57,055 nucleotides of DNA from a virus: positions 1 through 57,055 of IMG/VR virus record IMGVR_UViG_3300046048_000470; one strand, written 5' to 3'. The notes beneath the pieces are model-generated. The model had not been told where the DNA came from. It did no database searches and worked only from the letters and a program-made list of their open reading frames with translations. A program made the translations under genes and the position numbers. Shown piece by piece: positions 1 to 5,727 of this stretch. Every line of letters starts with the position of its first letter. Within the stretch, counting starts at the first letter, position 1.

Positions 1-127
1 GCGGCGACGACCAGAACCTACTGGCAACCGGGGTTAACGGCCAACCGACGTTATTTTCTCGGGCCAGGCCTTGAACCTCAACGCCGCCGAACCACGGTGA
101 GGCGCATCCCACCGGTAAACCGTGATC
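1..127. repeat. Terminal direct repeat, left copy (circular closure)
   Basis: Bases 1-127 are identical to 56929-57055. An exact terminal overlap of 127 bases is what a de Bruijn assembler using k=127 leaves on a circular contig, so I read it as an assembly overlap proving a circular or circularly permuted genome, not as a biological terminal repeat. The overlap includes the end of the gene at 34-336. A true short direct terminal repeat cannot be excluded from sequence alone. Confidence 0.9.
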
Positions 128-336
128 TCGATCTCGGTGGCGCCATCCCAGCCCTCGGCCACCTGAATGGCATGATTCCAACTCACGTTGTCAGCGTTCC
201 GCCAGCGCTTGCATTCCCGATCGATCGCTGCGACCAGTGCGTCCCGAGCCTTGCCCTGGTACTCGCTTGGCATTTCCCACGCTGCCCGCTCGACGTCGTC
301 GATCGAGACCCTGAAATTCATGTGTCGTGTAGCCAT
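34..336 (-). CDS. Hypothetical protein (100 aa)
   Basis: I do not recognise this protein. It starts ATGGCTACACGACAC (MATRHMNFRV) with an AAAGGAG ribosome site 11 bases upstream. The N-terminal two thirds look helical and the C-terminus beta-rich (a TEIEITVYRW stretch). No metal or catalytic motif is visible. It is the last minus-strand gene before the contig junction. Its TAA stop lies in the sequence TTAACCCCGGTTGCC, also found in the two duplicated leaderless promoters, and a 13-bp hairpin (56911-56940) follows across the junction as a likely terminator. Its first 12 bases match those of the gene at 39699-39953. Confidence 0.8.
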   Translation of the reverse strand: MATRHMNFRVSIDDVERAAWEMPSEYQGKARDALVAAIDRECKRWRNADNVSWNHAIQVAEGWDGATEIEITVYRWDAPHRGSAALRFKAWPEKITSVGR

Positions 337-366
337 CTCGCTTTGCTCCTTTGGTTAGGTGATTCG

Positions 367-423
367 TCGAGGGCCGGGAATCGAACCCGGGCACGCGTGT
401 ACCGCGTGTGGCCTACCCCCCGA
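367..423 (-). ncRNA. tRNA-like remnant (T-arm and acceptor-like stem, no D or anticodon arm)
   Basis: On the minus strand, 390-374 forms a canonical T-arm (CCGGG-TTCGATT-CCCGG), followed directly by a 7-base strand (373-367, CCCTCGA) that pairs with 423-417 (TCGGGGG) with one G-U. Only 26 bases separate the 5' strand from the T-arm, occupied by a 6-bp hairpin, so there is no room for both D and anticodon arms and no CCA end. It lies between two minus-strand genes. It may be a decayed tRNA, a tRNA-mimic hairpin, or chance: the 5' strand is part of a C/G-rich element that recurs elsewhere. Confidence 0.3.
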
Positions 424-430
424 GGGGTGA
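413..430. repeat. 18-bp C6/G4 element, copy 1
   Basis: CTACCCCCCGAGGGGTGA sits immediately after the stop codon of the gene at 431-694. An identical 18-mer is at 7747-7764 and a 17/18 match at 52887-52904. All three are intergenic, in the same orientation relative to the minus-strand genes. ACCCC/GGGGT can form a 5-bp hairpin. Function unknown; candidates are a terminator part, a translational element or a protein-binding site. Confidence 0.6.
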
Positions 431-694
431 TCAGCCAACGGCATCGACCTCGACGACGATCGCCTGGACACCGCCGGCCAGGACAACCGAGCCGGGATCG
501 ACCTCGAACGACTCGGCGCTGTAGGCCGACAGCCAGAAACCTTCCGGGTCAGAGCGGATCAGGAGCCGGGCGCCGGCCTCGACCATGACACCGTGACGGC
601 CGATCGTGTCGACGTCGTGGCCTGCCGCGTCGAGTAGGAGGATCTCGTTGCCGATGATCCGTGCGGTGGTCGGGTGTCCAACGCCGTTGTTCAT
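431..694 (-). CDS. Hypothetical protein (87 aa), divergent from the regulator gene
   Basis: The start at 694 (MNNGVGHPTT) is chosen for the GGAG site 8 bases upstream; earlier in-frame starts lack one. The protein is small and beta-rich, with repeated short hydrophobic strands (EILLLDA, GVMVEAG, ARLLI, VVLAGG, AIVVEV) suggesting a compact barrel. I do not recognise the family. It is transcribed leftward from the intergenic region shared with the rightward helix-turn-helix gene at 824, a position like that of a first gene beside a repressor. Its leader (699-717) matches the leader of that gene at 18 of 19 bases in inverted orientation. Confidence 0.7.
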   Translation of the reverse strand: MNNGVGHPTTARIIGNEILLLDAAGHDVDTIGRHGVMVEAGARLLIRSDPEGFWLSAYSAESFEVDPGSVVLAGGVQAIVVEVDAVG

Positions 695-725
695 GTCGTG
701 CTCCTCGGTTGCTGGCTTGAACCAA

Positions 726-754
726 AACGTAGCACCCCAACACCCGAATCGTAA
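726..754 (-). promoter_or_regulatory. Leftward promoter of the divergent pair
   Basis: On the minus strand TTACGA (754-749), a 17-base spacer and TACGTT (731-726) form a plausible sigma-70-type promoter for the gene at 431-694, with a predicted start about 25 bases upstream of its ATG. It lies back-to-back with the rightward promoter at 762-790. Confidence 0.5.
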
Positions 755-761
755 ACCATGG

Positions 762-790
762 TTGCCGATTATTCTCACACGGTGTAAGGT
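762..790 (+). promoter_or_regulatory. Rightward promoter of the regulator gene, with ACACGGTGT palindrome
   Basis: TTGCCG (762-767), a 17-base spacer and TAAGGT (785-790). The 9-bp palindrome ACACGGTGT ends the spacer and runs into the -10 box. The same TTGCC -35 and (T)CAC(A/G)CGGTGT-T/TA-AGGT arrangement occurs at the leaderless promoters at 24384-24413, 41546-41575 and 56562-56591, suggesting a shared operator. The predicted start at about 797 gives a roughly 27-base leader containing AAGGAG. Confidence 0.65.
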
Positions 791-823
791 CGAGGCAAGC
801 CAGCAACCAAGGAGCCAGCAACC

Positions 824-2107
824 ATGAGCAACACACCGGACACCAGCAAACTCACCGAAGCCAGCATCGACCTACTCCGCAAAATCGTCATCAACTCCAA
901 GAACAACGGCGGCGACTTCGGATTCTTCGACGAACTCGACTTCGACACCGACCAGGCTGCAGCGGCAGCCAAGGGCAACCTGGCCGACCTCATCAAAAAG
1001 GGATTCGTCCAGTCATGGGAGGGACATCTTGAGCCAGTCGAATTCCACTTCTCGGATTGGTACGACTGGGCCGAGGGCACCGAAGCCAGCATCGACCTAC
1101 TCCGCGACGTCTACGCCGACCGTAAGCCCGGCTGGGTCGATGCTGAGAAGCACATGATCGCCCACATCGAATTCACCGAGCGCCGCCTAGGCGGCGCCCT
1201 CGCACGCAACGAGTCAGGGCATCCAGAGGCAGCCGACCTTGCCGCTGCACGCGGGACCCTGGCCGATCACCAGGCCGGCATCGTTCCACCTATGGGATGG
1301 TCGGTCGAGTCGACCGAAACGAACGCCCTGGTGGTCACCATCGACGGTTTCGGTGTCTACGCGGTTCGGACCGTCGAGCGGGTCGACGCTCTCTCTAACC
1401 GCCCCAGGTTCAGCATCTTCGCCGATGTCCTCGAAGCGGTCGCGGCCGACGCCTGCGAGCAGCCGTATCCGCAGCTCCCGACCGTCGCCCTGGTCGCCAT
1501 GGCAGGCGATTTCCTCGACGGAGCCGACGACCTCGAACGGTCGGCCGCCAGCAAGGGTCCTGCAGGGAGGGGGCCGGCGATGACGTCAACGGTGCAAACA
1601 ATCGGACAGCGAATCAAGGAAGAGAGGCTGAAGGCTGGGCTAACCCAGCGGGCGCTGGCTGTCAAGGTCGAAGTTGGAGTGCCACACATCTCAAAAATTG
1701 AGGCAGGTCGAGAGAGTCCGAGTGACGAACTACTGGAGCGCATGGCGGAGGCCTTCGGCGTCGACGCTGGCGAGCTAATGCTTGTAGCTCGCCGTATTCC
1801 GGATGCGGTACTGGACAAGCTTGCTGCCGACCCGGTCGACGCTCTTGAGTTCCTGCAAGAGAGTTGTCAAAGACCACGAGAGGAATACGGGCAATCCCGT
1901 CGAGTTCCCAGTGGTGCCGAGCCAGCCGAGGAGATCCCCACCAGCGCAGCGGCCGACGCACGGATCGAGCTGGCCGCCCTCCGTCAGACCCTCATCCATC
2001 TCAAAGCACAGCAGGAGCTGATCACCGAGGCGACCAACGGTGCTCTGGCCAAGGTCGAAACCTTGACCCTGCTGCTCTCCGGTCCCCAACTCAGCTTGTT
2101 CGACTGA
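824..2107 (+). CDS. Helix-turn-helix transcription regulator, candidate repressor (427 aa, mosaic)
   Basis: This is the only large rightward gene. Residues about 259-318 form a clear Xre/cI-type helix-turn-helix (IGQRIKEERLKAGLTQRALA... ISKIEAGRESPSDELLERMAEAFGV). The N-terminal 250 residues are not a recognised effector domain and look assembled from parts: residues 10-19 and 85-94 are encoded by an exact 28-bp repeat (853-880, 1078-1105). An in-frame ATG at 1580 with a GGGAGG site 9 bases upstream could give a 175-aa helix-turn-helix product. It is divergent from 431-694, has its own promoter, and ends at a perfect terminator hairpin. I infer a repressor of the leftward leaderless promoters; no protease-type cleavage domain is visible. 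Confidence 0.8.
   Translation: MSNTPDTSKLTEASIDLLRKIVINSKNNGGDFGFFDELDFDTDQAAAAAKGNLADLIKKGFVQSWEGHLEPVEFHFSDWYDWAEGTEASIDLLRDVYADRKPGWVDAEKHMIAHIEFTERRLGGALARNESGHPEAADLAAARGTLADHQAGIVPPMGWSVESTETNALVVTIDGFGVYAVRTVERVDALSNRPRFSIFADVLEAVAADACEQPYPQLPTVALVAMAGDFLDGADDLERSAASKGPAGRGPAMTSTVQTIGQRIKEERLKAGLTQRALAVKVEVGVPHISKIEAGRESPSDELLERMAEAFGVDAGELMLVARRIPDAVLDKLAADPVDALEFLQESCQRPREEYGQSRRVPSGAEPAEEIPTSAAADARIELAALRQTLIHLKAQQELITEATNGALAKVETLTLLLSGPQLSLFD
853..1105 (+). repeat. 28-bp exact direct repeat inside the regulator gene
   Basis: The 28 bases at 853-880 recur at 1078-1105, 225 bp (75 codons) apart in the same frame, encoding TEASIDLLR twice. Surrounding sequence is not similar, so this is a local duplication or recombination scar rather than a long tandem repeat. 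Confidence 0.85.
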
Positions 2108-2120
2108 GCCCGAGCAGATC

Positions 2121-2156
2121 GAGGGCGCCCCGACCAGCGACAGTCGGGGCGCCCTC
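2121..2156. terminator. Bidirectional terminator hairpin between convergent genes
   Basis: A perfect 14-bp stem (GAGGGCGCCCCGAC with its complement) and an 8-base loop lie between the convergent genes 824-2107 and 2204-2536. It has no U-tract, as is common in high-GC actinobacterial replicons. Unlike the hairpins between same-strand genes it has no mismatch, consistent with use on both strands. Confidence 0.75.
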
Positions 2157-2203
2157 TGCGCGTCCGAGAACGGACGCCACACACGACCGAACCGGAGCGT
2201 CCT

Positions 2204-2536
2204 TTAGTAGCCGAACGACAAGGTGGATACGTCCTCGACCGGGCGGGCCGCGCCAGACGTCCACCGGACCCACAGCACGTACTCGCCTTCGGCCGCCAGC
2301 TCGATGTCGGAACCAGCCGCGCCGACCGTCGGAGATAACGCCTCGACCTTCCCCGTCGACGACGACCACGAACCCAGCCACGAACCAGCGACCCATGAGC
2401 CGTCAGGGTCAGGGTCGGTGTTCCCCGACGTCGTCAGGAACTCGACAGATGCCGCGGTCGGGTCGGCCTGGCTGATCAGAGTCGCCCGAACCGTCTGCCG
2501 TGATCCTGGATTGATCCCGTGCACCGGTCGAGTCAT
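2204..2536 (-). CDS. Small virion-associated protein candidate (110 aa)
   Basis: The start at 2536 (MTRPVHGINP) is preceded by AGGA; the upstream tail-fibre-like gene ends at 2547. The protein is threonine/serine-rich and beta-rich (RATLISQADP, EYVLWVRWTS), resembling small beta-sandwich proteins that often follow tail-fibre genes in actinophages. No signal peptide or membrane segment. It is the last leftward gene before the terminator shared with the regulator gene. Role in the tail tip is inferred from position only. Confidence 0.65.
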   Translation of the reverse strand: MTRPVHGINPGSRQTVRATLISQADPTAASVEFLTTSGNTDPDPDGSWVAGSWLGSWSSSTGKVEALSPTVGAAGSDIELAAEGEYVLWVRWTSGAARPVEDVSTLSFGY

Positions 2537-2546
2537 GGCCCGCATC

Positions 2547-4025
2547 CTAGCTGTCGGTGCCAGAGCGAACGTTGTGGACCCTGTTGGCCAGCTCTGACCG
2601 TCCGGCCCTGTTCGCCAGCTCCGAGCGTGCAACCCGGTTCCGGACCGCTATGAGGACACCAACGAACGGGATCGTGACCGTTGCAGCATCGACCGCGCCG
2701 ATGGTGTCGGCCAGGGCAACGAACAGGGCCATCGCGACGGCCGCCTGGTCGGTCATGCCCATGGACTCAGCGGCTATGACCTGGAGCCCGAGCGACACGC
2801 CGGCAGCATCGGCGCAGTCGAGCAGGTCGGCTATGACCGCCTGGTGCCCGACCGAGACCGTCACAGCATCTGTGACACCGAGCAGGTCGGCCTCGTCGAC
2901 CGTCGGCGCCGCTGACGTTTGAGCATCGGCCACATCCGACATGCCAACGTTGTCGGCCAGAGCCACAGCTAGGCCCATGGTGATTGTCACTGCGTCAGTC
3001 AGGCCAACCGATTCCGCGACGACGGCCGCCTGGTCGAGGGCCACCGCGACGGCGTCAGTGACACCGAGCAACTCGGCTGCAGAGACCACCCCGCCCATCG
3101 CTGCCGTCACTGAGCCGGTCAGGCCGAACGATTCCGCCTCGACCGCTCCCAAGCCCATGGCCACAGCCACGGCATCTGTGACACCGACCGGATCGGATTC
3201 GTCGACAATCCCACCGATAACGACCGCCGCCGAGTCAGACAACCCGACCGATTCGGCCTCGCCGCCGACCAGGTCCATCACAGCGGTCACGGCATCTGTG
3301 ACACCGAGCGACTCGGTTTCGTCCTGAGTGAGATCAGCTCCGCCGCCCTCGGTCCACTCGATCCCGATGATCTGCCCGGAGTATTTCGTCCCGCCACCGC
3401 TGAAACCGATGGTCACACCGGTCGCCGTGTTCGTGGTCGATTCGAGGACCTTCATCGGTGACCCGACCGAGTCGTTGTCGTGGACATCGGCGAAACCGCT
3501 CGGGTTCGCATCCCACGACGACAGACCCGCGTCGCAAACCCACGCGCCGATGATCATCTGGTGAGCCGACGGCGCCCCCGAGAACGTGACCGTGATCGGC
3601 TCGCCACCACTGGTATTCGTGGCCGACTGGACCACGGTCCCGTCGAACCCGGTCCCCGTCCACGCCGTCAAAGACAGCGCGTAGTAGAACTGATTCGTGC
3701 CGTTGTTCCGGCCGTCGATCGTGACCTGGATCGTCTCGTTGTCGGTCAGAACAGACGAGACCCACACAGCCAGTTGAGAAGCGAACGAAGCACCGGCCGC
3801 CGTGTTGATCGACGTCGCGACGACCTTCGTCCACGTGATCGTGTTCGTCGACGCGTTGTCGTCGATGTCGAACAGGGCACCGAGCCCCTGGCTGTGGGAA
3901 TCGTCTCGGGTCGCCAGACCAACAGCGACGATCCGGTCACCGGCCAGGAACGCCGACGACTGGCTGTAGGTCTGGCTCGCGGACAGCCCTGAGTTGCCGA
4001 TGGCTTCAGCTACAACGGTCGCCAC
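2547..4025 (-). CDS. Minor tail or tail-fibre protein with degenerate repeats (492 aa)
   Basis: The GTG start at 4025 follows GAAAGA. Residues 1-230 form a beta-sandwich-like domain rich in S/T/G (for example TFSGAPSAHQMIIGAWV) as seen in phage tail and appendage proteins. Residues about 232-445 are roughly eleven degenerate repeats of about 19-22 residues around a core like SVGLTDAVTVAMG, alternating acidic/aliphatic strands and predicted to make an elongated stalk. The C-terminus is basic (RNRVARSELANRAGRSELANR). A receptor-interaction role is inferred. It lies with 4069-4596 far from the main tail genes by coordinate but just upstream of them on the circle. Confidence 0.75.
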   Translation of the reverse strand: MATVVAEAIGNSGLSASQTYSQSSAFLAGDRIVAVGLATRDDSHSQGLGALFDIDDNASTNTITWTKVVATSINTAAGASFASQLAVWVSSVLTDNETIQVTIDGRNNGTNQFYYALSLTAWTGTGFDGTVVQSATNTSGGEPITVTFSGAPSAHQMIIGAWVCDAGLSSWDANPSGFADVHDNDSVGSPMKVLESTTNTATGVTIGFSGGGTKYSGQIIGIEWTEGGGADLTQDETESLGVTDAVTAVMDLVGGEAESVGLSDSAAVVIGGIVDESDPVGVTDAVAVAMGLGAVEAESFGLTGSVTAAMGGVVSAAELLGVTDAVAVALDQAAVVAESVGLTDAVTITMGLAVALADNVGMSDVADAQTSAAPTVDEADLLGVTDAVTVSVGHQAVIADLLDCADAAGVSLGLQVIAAESMGMTDQAAVAMALFVALADTIGAVDAATVTIPFVGVLIAVRNRVARSELANRAGRSELANRVHNVRSGTDS

Positions 4026-4068
4026 AATTCGGTCTTTCGGTAGAGCCGGTCAAACCAACGCGGGACAG

Positions 4069-4596
4069 CTACGCGCCTAGCAAATCATGGGTCCAAGTGA
4101 CCGTCAGGGTGTCGTCAGCTTGCTTGTCTTTCGCCGTGAACACAGCACGAGCGACCGTGTCAGCAGCAGAACCGGCAGCGTCAGTGATCGCAATGTTCGT
4201 CAACGCCACCTCAGTGATCGCACCGTTGGTAGCGGTCCCCGCAGCCCAGGTGACAACGTAAGTGATCCGCCTCGATGAACCGTTGAGCGCAGACCCTGGT
4301 TCAGCGTCGAGCGCCTGAGCCGACCCGGAAATGTAGGTTCCGATCGCCGCTCCAGCACCAGTCTTCGCTGCCGCGGTGACACCGGAACCCAACCGCATCC
4401 CGGTCGGAGCCCCAGGCGCTGCGGCGATACCGGCGCCAAGTTCCCCGTACACCTGGTCACCGACTTGTGTGATGAGGTTCCGGACGATCTCACAGTCGAG
4501 CAGCTCGCCGTCGCGATGCAGCTCGACACGGACGAGACCTTTCAACCGAGCGGTGTCAAGGAAAGGATCAACGGGAGGTAGCAGCAGTTCGGCCAT
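4069..4596 (-). CDS. Tail-associated structural protein (175 aa)
   Basis: The C-terminal half (GAITEVALTNIAI...VARAVF...DTLTVTWTHDLLG) matches a layout common in siphophage minor tail or baseplate-fibre proteins, which pair an 'EV-L-N' strand with a final 'D-L-V-W' strand. The N-terminal half holds a GLVRVELHRDGELLDCEIVRNLIT segment and an A/G/S-rich middle. No signal peptide. Immediately upstream of the repeat-bearing 492-aa tail protein. I am fairly sure it is a virion protein and unsure of the exact place. Confidence 0.7.
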   Translation of the reverse strand: MAELLLPPVDPFLDTARLKGLVRVELHRDGELLDCEIVRNLITQVGDQVYGELGAGIAAAPGAPTGMRLGSGVTAAAKTGAGAAIGTYISGSAQALDAEPGSALNGSSRRITYVVTWAAGTATNGAITEVALTNIAITDAAGSAADTVARAVFTAKDKQADDTLTVTWTHDLLGA

Positions 4597-4662
4597 GCCA
4601 GAGACGCTAGCCCGACCGTGAGCCCTGGCGCGGTGTGCGCGGTACCCGGCTACCGTCTCAGG

Positions 4663-4830
4663 ATGGCCACAAGGGACCCAGTGCCGAGCAGATGGCCGAC
4701 CGTTGCCGTCGACGTCGCCCGCCGAATAGCACCGTGGCCAGACCTCGAAACGGTCGAGCCTGGCGCCGCGGTCAGAGAAGCACTAGCCGGGACCGCCCGG
4801 CCTGTAGCTCTCCGACGCCCCGCCAGCTAG
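4663..4830 (+). CDS. Possible small rightward gene (55 aa)
   Basis: ATG at 4663 is preceded 6 bases upstream by TACCGT (a TANNNT -10 box), the same spacing as the leaderless leftward genes, but no good -35 is visible. The reading frame has phage-like codon choice, and its TAG meets the stop of the opposite gene 4827-5330 exactly, within AGCTAGCT. It fills an otherwise empty 230-bp gap. The product (MATRDPVPSRW...) is unrecognised. It could equally be non-coding spacer. Confidence 0.35.
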   Translation: MATRDPVPSRWPTVAVDVARRIAPWPDLETVEPGAAVREALAGTARPVALRRPAS

Positions 4831-5330
4831 CTTTCGCAGCCGACACCAGACTTGCCGCCTTCGTCGAGCTTGAACGGGTCAACTGCAGCATCAACGAGGT
4901 AAACGGGACCCTTGACGCCAGTCGAGCCATCCCAACAGTTCATGGCGTCACCTGCAACGTTCGGTAGGCATGGCGACTTGTAGGCAGGATGGCAGTTCGA
5001 GACCGTCGTAGCGGTGACCGCCGTCGTCATACTCGTTGATGCCATCGGGATCCGCTCCTCGATCGAGGTACAGCCCGGATCGCCCAGCCCGAGGAACGGC
5101 AACGTCATCGCTCCGCCGACCGCCGGGCCGCAATCCGCTGCCGCTACCCCCGGGCCCGCGGGCGCCTGAGTCGACACTGTCTCAGCGCCGGTCAGACGAA
5201 TCGACGACTCGGCCGGCTCGATCGACCGGATGAGCATCACCACTCCCACGAGGACCACAACAGCGACCAGGAGGACCAGCCACCGCCGAGCCGGGCCAGA
5301 GATTGCAGAGTCAGTCGTCATGCGCGCCAT
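4827..5330 (-). CDS. Membrane-anchored protein with Excalibur-like cysteine domain (167 aa)
   Basis: Residues 17-34 (LVLLVAVVVLVGVVMLI) form one transmembrane or signal-anchor helix after a basic N-terminus. The C-terminal 55 residues hold Cys-His-Pro-Ala-Tyr...Cys-Leu-Pro...Asn-Cys, then DPFKLDEGGKSGVGCES, resembling the calcium-binding Excalibur-type domain (DPYRLDGDGDGIGCE) of actinobacterial surface proteins and secreted nucleases, with the acidic loop altered. Expected outside the membrane. Start could be 5330 or 5321; neither has a clear ribosome site. It lies among virion genes, so a cell-surface role late in infection is possible. Confidence 0.7.
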   Translation of the reverse strand: MARMTTDSAISGPARRWLVLLVAVVVLVGVVMLIRSIEPAESSIRLTGAETVSTQAPAGPGVAAADCGPAVGGAMTLPFLGLGDPGCTSIEERIPMASTSMTTAVTATTVSNCHPAYKSPCLPNVAGDAMNCWDGSTGVKGPVYLVDAAVDPFKLDEGGKSGVGCES

Positions 5331-5357
5331 GTTAGTCAGCGGCGAACGATCCGCTGG

Positions 5358-5474
5358 CTAACCCGACCGAGGAGCGATCTCGACCGGACTGGCGCCCGTC
5401 GGCGTTGAGGGCGTGCCTGGCAGACCGACGATTCTGCCCAGCGCCGCCCAGACGGGCGAGTCAAGCGACGCCAA
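5358..5474 (-). CDS. Possible tiny protein (38 aa)
   Basis: A TTG start at 5474 has TACGAT (TANNNT) 5 bases upstream, similar to the leaderless genes. The product, MASLDSPVWAALGRIVGL plus a P/T/S-rich tail, has one amphipathic segment. It fills the gap between the small gene at 5494 and the membrane protein at 5330. Weakly supported. Confidence 0.3.
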   Translation of the reverse strand: MASLDSPVWAALGRIVGLPGTPSTPTGASPVEIAPRSG

Positions 5475-5493
5475 CGAGGATCGTAGCCGACCG

Positions 5494-5655
5494 TCAGCTG
5501 TCGTTCTTGGCCGCCGTGTGATCAGCGATCCCCTGAGCCCGAGCCCGAGCCTCGACCCCGGTCCTGGCGTCACCGTCCCGAGACTGAGCCGCCCGGTCAG
5601 CGACGGCCTGCTGCTGGCTATTCGGGTACGTCGTGCCCTTCGAGAAAATTCCCAT
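5494..5655 (-). CDS. Small conserved-looking phage protein (53 aa)
   Basis: ATG at 5655 gives MGIFSKGTTYPNSQQQ followed by an alanine/arginine-rich helical stretch ending in DHTAAKNDS. TAGCAT lies 6 bases upstream, compatible with a leaderless transcript. It directly follows the minor capsid gene. The pattern of a short MG-F-G start with a charged helix is common for small proteins in actinophage head modules. Function unknown. Confidence 0.6.
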   Translation of the reverse strand: MGIFSKGTTYPNSQQQAVADRAAQSRDGDARTGVEARARAQGIADHTAAKNDS

Positions 5656-5727
5656 CGGCCCATGCTATGCCACCTGCCGGCGCCGTCGCCCCACCTGGTT
5701 GCACGAACCCGCCGGCAGGCCGAACGG

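Noticed and set aside
3480-3992. Long open frames on the plus strand opposite the tail-fibre gene, and similar ones opposite portal, minor tail and ERF genes
   Set aside because: They are antisense shadows of GC-rich coding sequence: Arg/Pro/Ser-rich translations, no ribosome sites, no promoters, and complete overlap with genes whose products are recognisable.
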